From assembly GCA_026874595.1 (NCBI GenBank), contig CM049314.1:51567812-51631811 (forward strand): a stretch of DNA of 64,000 nt. Direction: 5' to 3'. Below are positions 10,031-23,400 of this stretch, piece by piece. Made by a program: the position numbers and the translations under genes. The notes beneath the pieces were generated by a model. That model saw only the letters and a program-made list of their open reading frames with translations. It did no database searches and was not told the origin of the DNA. Numbering within the stretch: position 1 is the stretch's first letter; the number at the start of each line of letters is the position of its first letter. The DNA comes from Sipunculus nudus (Eukaryota > Annelida > Sipuncula > Golfingiida > Sipunculidae).

Positions 10031-11410
10031 AGAAAAAAGAGGCAAGATTTGACGAGAATTGCAATATAATCACATGATGTGACTGAGAGTGTCAGACGCT
10101 GTCAAATGCTGAAAACTATATGTCTGTAGTGTACAAAATGACAGCATTATAGGCATTTGTTTAAATGGTCCACTGTTCTCGTTTGACGAAAAATGGTGCG
10201 AGATATAACGAAATATGCACTTATATCACTTGTATCACTAGTCAAATGATTGTTGAACAATACAAAAATAAAATCTCTAGCATAAAAATGACAGAGATAT
10301 AGACATTTGTTGAATATTTTGTCAAAATATCGAATATTCTCGTTTGGCGGGAGATGATGTGAGATTTGGCGAGATTTGCAGTTTTATCATGTTAAGCTTC
10401 CGAAAGGCTACCAGAGGGTGAAAACCTATACTGTTTAACCTAAAACGTGATCGAGTTATCAGCATTTCTGATAAATCTCGTAATTTCTCGTTTGACGGAA
10501 AACAGAGCGAGATTCTGCGAGACTTGGAATGGACTGCATTAGAGCCAAAGGAATGCTACCTAACGCAGAAAACTAGACCCTTGTAGTATAAATAACAACG
10601 GAGATAGAAGCAAAAAACTTATTATTTTCAGATTGCCAAGTTTTACCCCAAAATTTGATTACCATGGTAACAGCGGCACAAAGCTACATGTACGCAGGAA
10701 TAAGCCAATGATCCTAGTTTCAGATAAGACAATAAACATTGTGTCATGTTAAATATTTTTTGAGATATTGCAGAAAAATGATATGTTACAGTGTTTCAGG
10801 TACCACGCCCCCTGGTGGCTATTTCCAAAAAATGAAAAATTGATTTCGAGATATTTATAAATAACACAAAATATGTCATTTTCAAAGCAATAGTTAAAAA
10901 AATGGCGACCTCAAGGTCATATTTACTGAAATCTCGAAAAATCTCATTTGACGAGAATTCGGACGAGATTCTACGACACTTGGTACTTTATGATAAACCC
11001 CTGATTAAACACTTCCTGATGCAAAAAAACCAGACGTCTCTAGCTCTAAAAATGGAAAAGTTAGAAAAAAATCAAATTTTTTGACTTTTTCTCCAAAAAT
11101 ACATTACCATTGTAACCATTGATCGGGACATTTTGCTAGCATGTGGGAAGGCAACAAAATGGGGAATTAAATGAGCCATAGATTAAGCGCATACGATTAT
11201 TATTGACAAAGATATGAAGGAAAAACCGTTTTAAGGTTTTTCAGTGACCCTGACCTTGACCTTTGACCGATCAACACCAAAAACAATAGGCTCCGAGGAG
11301 AACCAATTATACACTAAATGTATAAGTTTCAGATCTATTGCTTAAAAATTGTGACCTGTAGAGCACAGACAGACAGACAAACAGACAAACAGACTAGACG
11401 ACCAGTGGTC
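10030..11410 (+). repeat. Composite repeat body: S148-like, X-box, CTCF, X-box, TGACCT (block IV)
   Basis: Diverged S148-like units (10030-10540) are followed by an X-box-like site (about 10660, first base changed), a CTCF-like site (10803-10819) and a degenerate second X-box (about 11103, ACATTACCATTGTAAC). The TGACCT cluster (11251-11268) and a (CAGA)n/(CAAA)n tract end it. Order and spacing match block II. Confidence 0.75.
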
Positions 11411-12170
11411 GAACGCTTGCCGGAAGCGGAAATAAGAAAGTCAAACTAGGAGACAACATACAGAAGACAGTCAGGTTATATTTGGAACTGTTCAAATGAA
11501 GTACCCCAATTATGGCGGAAACAGAAGCACAATTTTGTGTGGTTATGCTGATTTTCAAAAGTCGCAGATGAGTAGACAGACAAACAGACAGACAGACGGA
11601 AAAAAACTCCATGTGAAGGCCATGTACTCCTGTCATGGAGAATGGAAAACCGTCTATTAGAATAAAACTCCATATTTTGAATTTTAATAAAAAGAAGAAT
11701 ATAATTGTAACGTATATTAGGTCCCCATGGTAATGGAAGAATATGACAGAGTCCCCACGAGGATAAACGCATTAAATCTTGTTTCAGATGCTACAATCAA
11801 TGTTGTGACACTGTCTATAGTTTTCGAGATATGGCACAATAATGATTGCTGCAGCACCATCTGGCGGCTATTTTCTAAAAGGGAAAAAAATAAGTTCCCA
11901 GATATTTTTTATTATATATATTTGATTGATAATTAAAATTTAACCCCTGTAGAATATGACAGAGTCCCCAGGAGGATAAACGCATTAAATCCAGAATCAG
12001 ATTCTGCAATCAATGTTGTGACAGTGTGTATAGTTTTGGAGATATGGCACAATAATGATTGCTGCAGCGCCATCTGGCGGCTATTTTCTAAAAGAAAAAA
12101 ATAAGTTTCGAAATACTATATTTTTTATGATAAATATTTGATGTATAATTAAAATTTAACCCCCTGCCCC
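11410..12170 (+). repeat. CTCF-A modules, two tandem copies (block V)
   Basis: A linker with CAACATACAGAAGACAG and GTTATGCTGATTTTCAAAAG precedes two tandem CTCF-A units (sites near 11850 and at 12064-12081). Each unit runs from TATGACAGAGTCCCCACGAGG through the CTCF-like site to TTTGATTGATAATTAAAATTTAACC. Confidence 0.75.
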
Positions 12171-13740
12171 CCCCCCCCCCCCCAACTGCTAAACCAGGGA
12201 TCCGCCCATATTTTGACACACCCAACTTCAAAATCGGAGATCCGTCCCTGGTTTGAAAGATTTGCCAGTGGTTCCTGGCAACACAAGTGGCACCACAAGG
12301 GGACACAATGAAAATAACAGGTGTGTTCAATTCAAATTTAGCGGCTTTTGTCCTCTATTCAATGTTGCTTTGTGAAATTCATGGACGACCGCGCACGCCA
12401 ACTTGCAACTGTAATTGCCTTGCCGGCACTTACCGGTCAACCCTGAAGCCACTTGTGCTCACGGCAATTGGGTGTATCTTCATCATTTGATAAAAAATGA
12501 GGCGAGATTTAACGAGAATTACTATATAATCACATAATATGACTGAGAGTGTCAGACCCTGTCACATGCTGAAAACTATATGTCTGTAGTGTAAAATATA
12601 ACAGCATTATAGGCATTTGTTTAAATGGTCCCCTGTTCTCGTTTGACGACAAATGGTGCGAGATTTGACGAGATATTCACTTGTGTCACTTTAATCTACT
12701 AAAAAATCCTAGAACAATAAAAACTAGACCCTTGTAGCATTAAAATAGCCGAGATACAGATATTTGTTTAAAATCTCGTAATTTCTCGTTTGATGAAAAA
12801 CCGAGCGAGATTTGACGAGATTTGCAATTGAATGACTTAGAACAAAGGGAATGCTGCCTAATGCAAAAAACTAGACCCTTGTAGCATAAATATTAACAAA
12901 GATAAAAGCCCAAGACATCATGTTTTTAGATTGTCAAGTTTTATCCCAAAATTTGGTAACCATGGTAACCACAGCATAAGGCTATATGTACGAAGGAATA
13001 AGGCAATGATCCTAGTTTTAGATGCGACAAAAAAAAATTGTTATAATCTAAATTTTTTTTTAGATATTGCGTAAAAATGATAAGATGTAGTGTTTCCAGT
13101 ACCACGCCCCCTGGTGGCTATTTTCGAAAAATGAAAAAACAAGTTGGAGATAATATAGAAAAACAGAAAATATGTCACTTTCAGAACCTTAGCTGTAAAA
13201 TGCCACCTCTAAATCGTATTTAATGAAATCTCGAAAAGTCTCATTTGACGACAAATGGCACGAGATTTTGCAAGACTTGCAATAATTTTGCATAGAGCAT
13301 GTCAAATGCTACACAATGCAAAAAACTAGACCTCTCTAACTTAAAAAATAAGAAATTTGTGGGGAAATTTTCGAATTTTCTGAATTTCCCCCCAAAATAC
13401 GTCACCATGGTAACCATTGACCGAAAAAATTTGCTAGCACTTGGAAAGCTAACATAAAGAGGAAAAAAATGAGCTACAGATTATGCGTCTACGATTATTA
13501 TTGACGAAGATATGAAGAAAATAAAGAGTTTAGGTTTTTCGGTGACCCTGACCTTGACCTTTGACCGATCATGACCAAAAACAATAGGCTCCGTGGAGAA
13601 CCGATCTTACACTTTACCTATAAGTTTCATGACGATTCGTGCAAAATTGTGGCCTGTAGAGCACAGACAGACAGACAAACAAACAGACAAACAGACAAAC
13701 AGACAAACTAGACGACCAGAGGTCGAACACTTGCCGGAAA
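12170..13740 (+). repeat. Composite repeat unit (block VI)
   Basis: A C15-type homopolymer (about 12167-12183) marks the start of the GC-richer module. S148-like units, an X-box-like site (12957-12970), a CTCF-like site (13102-13118), a second X-box-like site (about 13403), the TGACCT cluster (13549-13566) and a (CAAACAGA)n tract follow. The same order as blocks II and IV supports one head-to-tail higher-order unit. Confidence 0.75.
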
Positions 13741-15150
13741 TGGCCGGTAATAAGACAGCGAAACAGACAGACAGTTACTAGGCAGACAGACAGGGAACGT
13801 ATAACACTGTCTATAGTTTTGGAGATATGGCACAATGATGATTGCTGCAGCGCCATCTGGCGGCTATTTCTAAAAGGGCAAAAAATGTTTCGAGACATTT
13901 TATTTTTTTATTATATATATTTGATGTATAATTAAAATTTAACCCCCGCAGAATACGACAGAGTCCCCACAAGGTTAAAGGCATTAAATCTAGTTCCGGA
14001 AATGGCCGGAAATAAGACAGCAAAACAGACGGACAGTTACTAGTCAGGCAGACAGGGAACGTTTGGATTTGATCAAATGAACAACCGCTATCATGGTTAA
14101 AATGGAAGTACATTTTTATGTGATTTCGCTGATTTTCAATAGCCACAAATGAGTAGACAGACAGACGGAAAATAACTCCATGTGTAGGCAATGTACTCCT
14201 GTCATGGAGAATGGAAAGCATGAATAAAATAAGCGTCAGTCAATTAGAATAAATCTTCATATTTTGAATTTCAGGAAAAAGAAGAATTTAATTGTAACCT
14301 ATATTAGGCCCCCATGGTAACGGAAGAATATGACAGAGTCTTCACGAGGATCAACCCATTAAATCTAGTTTCAGATGCTGCAATCAATGTTGTGACACTA
14401 TCTCTAGTTTTATAGATATGGCAAAAAAATGATTGCTGCAGTGCCATCTGGCGGCTTTTATTAAAAGGACAAAAAGTATGTTTCGAGATATTTTATTTTT
14501 TTATAATAAATATTTGATGTATAATTAAATTTAAACTTCTGCTGAATATGACAATGTCCCCACGAGGAAAACGCATTAAATCTAGGTTCAGAAGCTGCAA
14601 TCAATGTTGTGACACCGTCTATAGTTTTGGAGATATGGCACAATAATGATTACTGCAGCGCCATCTGAAAGGAAAAAAAATAATTTCGAGATATTTTATT
14701 TTTAATTATATATATTTTATGTATAATTAAACTTTAACCCCCGCGGAATACGACAGTCCCCACGAGGTTAAACGCTTTAAATCTAGTTTCAGAAGCTGCA
14801 ATCAATGTTGTGACACTGTCTATAGTTTTGGAGATATGGCACAATAATGATTGCTGCAGCGCCATCTGAAAGGGAAAAAAATAGTTTCGCGATATTTTAA
14901 TTTTTATTATATATATTTTATGTATAATTAAAATTTAACCCCCACAGAATACGACAGAGTCCCAACGAGGTTAAACGCATTAAATATAGTTTCAGAAGCT
15001 GCAATCAATGTTGTGACACTGTCTATAGTTTTGGAGATATGGCACAATAATGATTGCTGCAGCGCCATCTGGGGGCTATTTTCTAAAAGGAAAAAAATTA
15101 AAAATTTCCAGATATTTTATTTTAATATATATGTTTGATGTATAATTAAA
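13740..15150 (+). repeat. CTCF-A tandem array, five units (block VII)
   Basis: Units have their GCTGCAGCGCCATCTG landmark near 13847, 14435, 14655, 14860 and 15059. The last four are spaced about 205 bp. Two of them lack GGCGGCTATTTT after CATCTG, which removes the CTCF-like 3' half. The array shows local expansion of a single module inside the composite repeat. Confidence 0.75.
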
Positions 15151-16860
15151 ATTTTACTCCTGCCCCCAACTGCTTAACCAGGGATCAGCCCATATTTTGA
15201 CACCCCCAACTACAAAATCGGGGATCCGTCCCTGGTTTCAAAGATTTGCCAGTGGTTCCTGGCAACACAAGTGGCCGCACAAGGGGACACAATAAAAATC
15301 ACAGGTGTGTTCCCTCCACATTTAGCGGCTTTTGTCCTCCATTCAATGCTGCTTTGTGAGATTCATGGACGACCGCGCACGCCAACATGCAACTGTAATA
15401 GCCTTGCCGGCACTTACCGGTCAACCCTGAAGCCACTTGTGCTCACGGCAATTGGATGTATTTTCATCATTTGATGAAAAACGAGGCAAGATTTGACGAG
15501 AATTGCAATAAAATCACATGATGTGAATGAGAGTGTCAGACGCTGTCAAATGCTAAAAACTATATGTCTGTAGGGTATAAAATGACAGCATAATAGGCAT
15601 TTGTTTAAATGGTCCACTGTTCTCGTTTGACGACAAATGGTGCGAGATATAACGAGATATTCATTTATATCACTTAACACTAATCAAATGATTGTTGAAC
15701 AGTAGAAAAATAAAATCTCTAGCATAAAATTGAAAGAGATAAAGACATTTGTTTAATATTTTGTTCAAAATATCGAATATTCTCGTTTGGCGGTAGATGA
15801 TGCGAGATTTGGCGAGATTTGCAGTTTTATCATGTTAAGCTTCCGAAAGGCTACCAGAGGCTGAAACCGTATACTCTTTAACCTAAAACGTGATCGAGTT
15901 ATCAGCATTTCTGCGAAATCTCGTAATTTATCGTTTGACGGAAAAACAGATCGAGATTCTACGAGACTTGCAATTGACTGGATTGGAGCCAAAGGAATGC
16001 TACCTCATGCAGAAAACTAGACCCTTGAAGTATAAATATCAACAGAGATAGAAGCAAAAAACTAATTATTTTCAGATTGTCAAGTTTTACCCCAAAATTT
16101 GGTTACCATGGTAACGGCAGCACAAAGCTACATGTACCCAGGAATAAGCCAATGATCCTAGTCTTAGATGCGACAAAAGAAATTGTTATATGCTTAATAT
16201 TTTTTAAGATGTTGTGCAAAAATGATAAGTTGTAGTGTTACCAGTACCACGCCCCCTGGTGGCTTTTTTAAAAAAATGAAAAAACAATTTCGAGATATTT
16301 ATAAATAACACAAAATACATTAATTTCAAAGCCATTGTTAATAAAATGCAACCTGCAGGTCATATTTAATGAAATCTCGAAAACTCTCGTTTGACGAGAA
16401 ATAGTGCGAGGTTTTGCGGGATTAACAATTCTATCATAAACAGCTCATGAAATACTACCTGATGCAGAAAACTAGAACTCTCTAGCTTTAAAAATGAAAA
16501 ATTTAGAAAGAAAATATCGAATTCTATCATTTCTTCCCAAAAATACGTTACTATGGTAACGAATGATCAGAGATATTTGCTAGCATGTGGAAAGGTAACA
16601 TGATGAGGAATAAAATGAGCTAAAGATTAAGCCGCTACGATTATTTTTTACAAAGATATGAAGGAAAATCCGTTTTAAGGTTTTTCAGGAACCCTGACCT
16701 TGACCTTGAACCGTTCAAGGCCCAAAACAATAGGCACCCAGGGTTTTCGATTTTACACTTTTTCTATAAGTTTCAGGGCGATTGCTTCAGAATTGTGGCC
16801 TGTAGAGCACCGACAAACAAACAGACAGACAAACAAACTAGACGACCAGAGGTCGAGCGC
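15150..16860 (+). repeat. Composite repeat unit (block VIII)
   Basis: The GC-richer module (to about 15470) is followed by S148-like units, an X-box-like site (about 16105), a CTCF-like site (16247-16263) and a mutated second X-box (about 16548, GTTACTATGGTAAC). TGACC half-sites (about 16695) and a CAGACA tract follow. The end (GACCAGAGGTCGAGCGCTTGCCGGAAATGG) is fused to the linker that introduces S148 arrays, so the two repeat classes share a junction here. Confidence 0.75.
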
Positions 16861-19020
16861 TTGCCGGAAATGGAAATGATACAGACAGATAGACAGAGAG
16901 TGCATGTAGAAACAGTCATATGAATGAGCATCATTGTGGGGGCAGCAGAAACGGATAATATGTTTATTTATGCATGCTGACCTTTAACAGCTGCATATCT
17001 TTCTAGTGTAAAAGGGACCTAGTTCAAATTTTTTTCATGAAATCCCGTTAATCTCGTTTGACAAGAAGCAGTGAGACGTTTTCAGGTTTGTCATGTCAAG
17101 CTGGCCAAATGATATGAAATGCCGAAAACTAGACCTGTCTAGCTATAAAAGCCGCTGAGTGATAAGCATTTGCATGAAATCTCGTGTTTTCTCGTTTGAC
17201 GGGAAATGGTGCGAGCTTTGGCGAGATTTCCAGTTTTGTCATGTCAGGTTTGTCAAATATTACAAAATGCCGGAAACTTGACCTGTCTAGCTGCAAAAGT
17301 CGCCGTGTTATCAGCATTTACGTGAAATCATTTTTTTTTTTCTCGCTTGACGAGATATAGTACGAGATTTGGCAAGACGAGCAGTTTTATTATGTCAAGA
17401 CGGCCAAACGTTACGAAATAGCGAAAACTAGATCCGTCTAGCTGTAAAAGTCGCCGAGTTATAAGCATTTCCGTGTACTCTCGTGTTTTCTCGTTTGACG
17501 AGATATGGTGCAGGATTTGGCCAGTCTTGTAGATTTGTCATATCAAACTCTCTAAATGTTATGAAATGGCGAAAACTACATCTGTCTAGCTGTAAAAGTC
17601 GCCGAGTTATTAGCATTTCTGTGAAATCTCCTTTTTTATCGTTTGACGAGATATGGTGCGAGATTTGGCCAGTCTTGCAGGTTTGTCATGTCAAGCCGTC
17701 CAAATGTTAATGAATGCCAAAAACTAGACCTGTCTAGCCGTGAAAGTCGCCGACTTATATGCATTTCTGTGAAATCTTGTTTTTCCACATTTGACCAGAT
17801 ATAGTGCGAGATTTCGCCAAGTATCGCAGTTTTACTATGTCAAGTTGGCCAAATGTTACCAAATGCCAAATCTAGACCTGAGTAGCTGTAAAAGTCGCCT
17901 AGTTACAAGCATTTCCATGATATCTCGTTTTTTCTCGCTTGACGAGATATGGTGCGAGATTTGGCCTGATTTCTTTTCTGGCGTGTCAAGCTGGTCATAT
18001 GTTATGAAATGCCGAAAACTAGACCTGTGTAGCTGTAAAAGTCGCCGAGTTATAAGCATTTCCGTGAAATCTCGTTTTTTCTCGTTTGACGATAAACCGA
18101 GCGAAATTTGACGAGACTTGCAATTGAATGACTTAGAATCAAGGGGAAGCAGCCTTATGCAAAAAACTAGACCCTAGAAACATAAATATTAACCGAGATA
18201 GAAGCCAAAAACTGCATATTTTCAGATCGTCAAGTTTAACCCACAAATTTGGTAACCATGGTAACGGCAGCACAAAGCTACATGTGCGGAGGAATAAGCC
18301 AATGTTCCTAGTTTAAGATACAACGATAAAAATTGTGCCATGTTTAAAATTATTTTAGATATTGCAGAAAAATGATATGTTACAGTGTTTCAGGTACCAC
18401 GCCCCCTGGTGGCTATTTCCAAAAAATGAAAAACTGATTTCGAGATATTTATAAATAACACAAAATATATCAATTTCAAAGCCATTGTTAAAAAAATGCA
18501 ACCTGTAGGTCATATTTAATGAAATCTCGAAGACTCTCGTTTGACGAGAAATGGTGCGAGATTTGGCGAGACTTTTAGTTTTATCATGTCTAGCTGCCTA
18601 TAAGGTACATAATGACCAAAACCAGACGTCTGTAGCTTAAAAATTGACAAAGTTACAAAAAATGGTCGTGTTATTTCCAATTTCCATGATTTTTGCCCAA
18701 AAAATGTAACCATGGTAACGGCAAATTTAAGTAAACTACATGTCAAAAGAAAGGCCAGGTGATGACGAAAAAAATGAGCTATTGCAGAAGTGGATAAGGC
18801 TATTTATGGCGAAGTTATAGTGCAAAAACCGTTAACCACACCTGTCGTGACCTTGACCCTTGACCTTGGAGCAATGTTGACCAAAAACAATAGGGTTCCA
18901 GGGTGTTCGGTTGTCAATCAACCCTGTAAGGGTCATGTCGATTGCTGCAAAATTGTGGCCAGGAGACTGGTGACAAACAAACAAACAAACAAGATGACCA
19001 GAGGTCACGCGCTTGCCGGA
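16860..19020 (+). repeat. About 2,152-bp composite unit, copy 1
   Basis: Linker, S148 array (about seven monomers, 17090-18110), X-box-like site (about 18250), CTCF-like site (18397-18413), S148-like half unit, second X-box (about 18708), TGACC cluster (about 18850-18870), CAAACAAACAAAC and GACCAGAGGTC. The next 2.15 kb repeats it at a constant offset. Confidence 0.85.
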
Positions 19021-21175
19021 AATGGAAATGATACAGACAGATAGACAGAGAGTGCATGTAGAAACAGTCATATGAATGAGCAACATTGTGGGGGCAGCAG
19101 AAACGGATAATATGTTTATTTATGCATGCTGACCTTTAACAGCTGCATATCTTTCTAGTGTAAAAGGGACCAAGTTCAAATTTTTTTCATGAAATCCCGT
19201 TAATCTCGTTTGACAAGAAGCAGTGAGACTTTTTCAGGTTTGTCATGTCAAGCTGGCCAAATGATATGAAATGCCGAAAACTAGACCTGTCTAGCTATAA
19301 AAGCCACTGAGTTATAAGCATTTGCATGAAATCTCGTGTTTTCTCGTTTGACGTGAAATGGTGCGAGCTTTGGCAAGATTTCCAGTTTTCTCATGTCAGG
19401 TTTGTCAAATATTACAAAATGCCGGAAACTAGACCTGTCTAGCTGCAAAAGTCGCCGTGTTATCAGCATTTACGTGAAATCATGTTTTTTTCTCGCTTGA
19501 CGAGATATAGTACGAGATTTGGCAAGACGAACAGTTTTATTATGTCAAGACGGCCAAACGTTACGAAATGGCGAAAACTAGATCCGTCTAGCTGTAAAAG
19601 TCGCCGAGTTATAAGCATTTCCGTGTACTCTCGTGTTTTCTCGTTTGACGAGATATGGTGCAGGATTTGGCCAGTCTTGTAGATTTGTCATATCAAACTC
19701 TCTAAATGTTATGAATTGGCGAAAACTACATCTGTCTAGCTGTAAAAGTCGCCGAGTTATTAGCATTTCTGTGAAATCTCCTTTTTTATCGTTTGACGAG
19801 ATATGGTGCGAGATTTGGCCAGTCTTGCAGGTTTGTCATGTCAAGCCGTCCAAATGTTAATGAATGCCAAAAACTAGACCTGTCTAGCCGTGAAAGTCGC
19901 CGACTTATATGCATTTTTGGGAAATCTCGTTTTTTCACATTTGACCAGATATAGTGCGAGATTTCGCCAAGTATCGCAGTTTTACTATGTCAAGTTGGCC
20001 AAATGTTACCAAATGCCAAAAACTAGACCTGAGTAGCTGTAAAAGTCGCCTAGTTATAAGCATTTCCATGATATCTCGTTTTTTTCTCGCTTGACGAGAT
20101 ATGGTGCGAGATTTGGCCTGATTTCTTTTCTGGCGTGTCAAGCTGGTCATATGTTATGAAATGCCAAAAACTAGACCTGTGTAGCTGTAAAAGTCGCCGA
20201 GTTATAAGCATTTCTGTGAAATCTCGTTTTTTCTCGTTTGACGGTAAACCGAGCGAAATTTGACGAGACTTTCAATTGAATGACTTAGAACCAAGGGGAA
20301 GCAGCCTTATGCAAAAAACTAGACCCTTGAAACATAAATATTAACCGAGATAGAAGCAAAAAACTGCATATTTTCGGATCGTCAAGTTTAACCCACAAAT
20401 TTGGTAACCATCGTAACGGCAGTACAAAGCTACATGTGCGGAGGAATAAGCCAATGTTCCTAGTTTCAGATACCACAAAAAAAATGGTGTCACGTTTAAT
20501 ATTTTTTTAGATATTGCAGAAAAATGATATGTTACAGTGTTTCATGTACCACGCCCCCTGGTGGGTATTTCCAAAAAATGAAAAAATGATTTCGAGATAT
20601 TTATAAATGACAGAAAATATATCAATTTCAAAGCCACTGTTAAAAAATTGCGACCTGTAGGTCATATTTAATGAAATCTCGGAAACTCTTGTTTGGCGAG
20701 AAATGGTGCGAGATTTGGCGAGACTTTCAGTTTTATCATGTCAAGCTGTCCATAAGGTACATAATGACCAAAACCAGACGTCTGTAGCTTAAAAATTGAC
20801 AAAGTTACAAAAAATGGTTGTGTTATTTCAAATTTCCATGATTTTTGCCGAAAAAATGTAACCATGGTAACGGCAAATTTAAGTAAGCTACATGTCAAAA
20901 GAAAGGCCAGGTGATGACGAAAAAAATGAGCTATTGCAGATGTGGATAAGCCTATTTATGGCGAAGTTATAGTGCAAAAACCGTTAACCATACCTGTCGT
21001 GACCTTGACCCTTGACCTTGGAGCAATGTTGACCAAAAACAATAGGGCACCTAGAAATCGGTTTGTCAATCAAGCCTGTAAGTTTCAAGTGGATTGATGC
21101 AAAAATGTGACCTGGAGAGTCGTGACAAACAAACAAACAAACAAACAAACAAACTAGACGACCAGAGGTCGAACG
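19020..21175 (+). repeat. About 2,152-bp composite unit, copy 2
   Basis: A near-identical direct copy of the preceding unit. Small differences include a mutated X-box (GTAACCATCGTAAC, about 20404) and a CTCF-like site with GGTGGGT (20549-20565). The terminal 130 bp differ (GGGCACCTAGAAATC in place of GGGTTCCAGGGTGTTC), which indicates exchange with another subfamily. Confidence 0.85.
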
Positions 21176-21420
21176 CTTGCCGGAAGCGGAAATAAGAAAG
21201 TCAAACTAGGAAACAACATACAGCAGGCAGGCAGTTTACATTTGGAACTGGTCAAATGAATTACCCCAATTAGGGCGGAAACAGAAGCCCACTTTTGTGT
21301 GGTTATGCTGATTTTCAAAAGTCGCAGATAAGTAGACAGACAAACAGACAGACAGACAGCTAGACAGACAGATAGGCAGACAGATGGAGAGAGACATTAT
21401 TAGTGTTATTATTTGTAGCT
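21175..21420 (+). repeat. Terminal linker and (CAGA)n tract of the first repeat region
   Basis: This segment resembles 11400-11600 (GGAAGCGGAAATAAGAAAG, ACAACATACAG, GTTATGCTGATTTTC). It ends in (AGACAGACAGACAGCTAGACAG)-type DNA, after which the composite repeats stop for about 4 kb. Confidence 0.7.
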
Positions 21421-23400
21421 ATCCTATACAGGACAATCCATTTTTGACAGAAATAAAAAATAATACAAGTCCAACTGAATCCTTGGCAGTTCTTTTATTC
21501 TTGAGTGCTGGAAATAAGAAAAAGCGATGAAAATGAAACTTGAAGAGTTGGAAGTCCAGAATGCCGAAACGCAAGCGGAGCGGCGTTCGTGTAAGACAGA
21601 GACCCGACCTCTAGGTAACAGAGACGTGACCTTTCATTCCTGGACAAAGAGGTCGGCCTGAGGACATCTTCAAGTCTGATGATGGCTTAAATTAGGGCTG
21701 TCCTTAAAGAAAAAAGGCAGCGGGTCAGCCTGCGTCCGGGAATTATAAAATTCCAAGAAGTCCTGCCCATCACGGATTAACTGTAATGTCCCCTTGGTGT
21801 AAGTTATCTGTAATGTGAAATTTAATATATGTTAAAAATTGGAATCTTTGGTTAAAAAAGGAAAGCAGGGATATTTAAGGAGTCTGAAGTGGTAAGTAAC
21901 CCGATAAAAAATTGTGAGGCCCTAGTTCCGTGGTGGGTTAGGACTTTATATATAAAACTATTTACTGGCATGAGAAAGGGGTGCTGTCAAATTTTTTGGC
22001 GCCTGCCGCACGTTTGTGAATAAAAACGGTACACTTGACACGGGCGCGATGGAAGTTTAAGAGGAACCGTGATAATTCCAAGCCGTAGTTGAATTGTTTT
22101 GACCCCAGAGTATGCAGTCCTAGCTTAAATAGGCATGGGACGGGCTCTTTTTTATACCCGGAACGCCAGAAAAGGCTGGAGATTGAATGAAGGATTGGGC
22201 CATTTTTCATCCAAAAAACCTGGGAATTGGCAATTTAAAAAAATGACAGGGACCTTCTTAGCCCGTTCCAGCTCAGGGAACGGTCATTAGAATATTGTCG
22301 GGAATCCATATTATCCTACCTGTGGGCTGGGATGGTCCAGAAAACCGCAATTATACGGGTATCAATAAAATTGTATGTCAATTATTGTCATTAATAAATA
22401 CATATATATCTATAACGCGGACAGCTGGAGAATTCGCGGAGAATTCATCATGATGATATCATTAAATGTGAGCAAAGGTACAATTTGTTTTGTATCATAT
22501 TTCCTTAAGAACCTGTAAATTTGATATCCTGCAGGGTTTTGTTACGGTTTGCACAGTAAACTGTTGAAACAATATATAGTGTTTAGCGTTTTCGTCTTAT
22601 GTTAGGTCGGTAGTCAATGTTAGCTGCTAGCTGGAGATCCAGATTGGTGTTAGTGGCAGTCCCACATTGTTTGCGCTGGTTATTATTCCGGTAATTTAAC
22701 AGTTTATAAATGTCTTAAGAGTAATATAGTGGTAGATTTTAAATGATTTTAACGTGTAATTAAAAGTATCATTGCATATAAAAACTCTCCGGAAAATCTC
22801 CGGGAATTCCCCGCGTTTACATATAAACGCATTATCAGCCGTATGAAAGTTTTGCCCGCTTTCATGATGTTTTGCCGTGCCCTGGACACAAATTTATGAC
22901 GAGATGGACTTAACCCCGCCCCGGTAGGATAGTTTGGACTCTGAAGAAACGAACCCTCGCAGGAAATGCGGTGGGACGGGCTCTTTCTTATTCGATGAAC
23001 GCTCGAACAGGGTGGTGAATGATTGAAAAAATAGGGTCATTTTCACTGTCATCTTGAATACCAGAATAAATATTTTTTTAAAATTCATAGAGACTTGGTC
23101 ATCCAATAACAGCAGGAAAAATGTTCATTCAAATGTGGTCTGGTGTCCATTGTACCCTTGCTCACCGCCGGGATCCAAAGAGAAGCCTTGATTTTACTGC
23201 CAAAACACAACCCCCCCCCCCCAAAAAAAAAAAATTTATTCATTTTATTTTTATTTTTATGTTGGATGTAGTTGAATATCATGGTTTATTTATGAAAAAA
23301 TAAGATGCAATTCATTGGATGAAAACAGATTTTATTAAATATATTGATACATGTTTATAACAGTTTGATTTTTGTTTTTTTTTTTTTTTTAAATTATAGA
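21420..23400. other. Low-copy region; weak internal duplication
   Basis: No gene is recognised. A segment of about 100 bp around GACGGGCTCTTTTTTATACCC (22140-22210) has a diverged direct copy at about 22975-23050, roughly 840 bp away. Both are followed by a CATTTTTCA or CATTTTCACTGTCAT stretch. Minus-strand frames of 82 and 70 codons overlap these copies and share a KKEPVP core, but neither has recognisable domains. A C13A12 tract lies at about 23211-23235. Confidence 0.5.

Noticed and set aside
9841-10077. Small conserved protein in four copies (also near 12287, 15271 and 33850)
   Set aside because: The frame starts at GTG in at least three copies, and DNA conservation extends equally through non-coding flanks. 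The related blocks at 7375, 25455 and 27190 do not keep it. It is a repeat translation.
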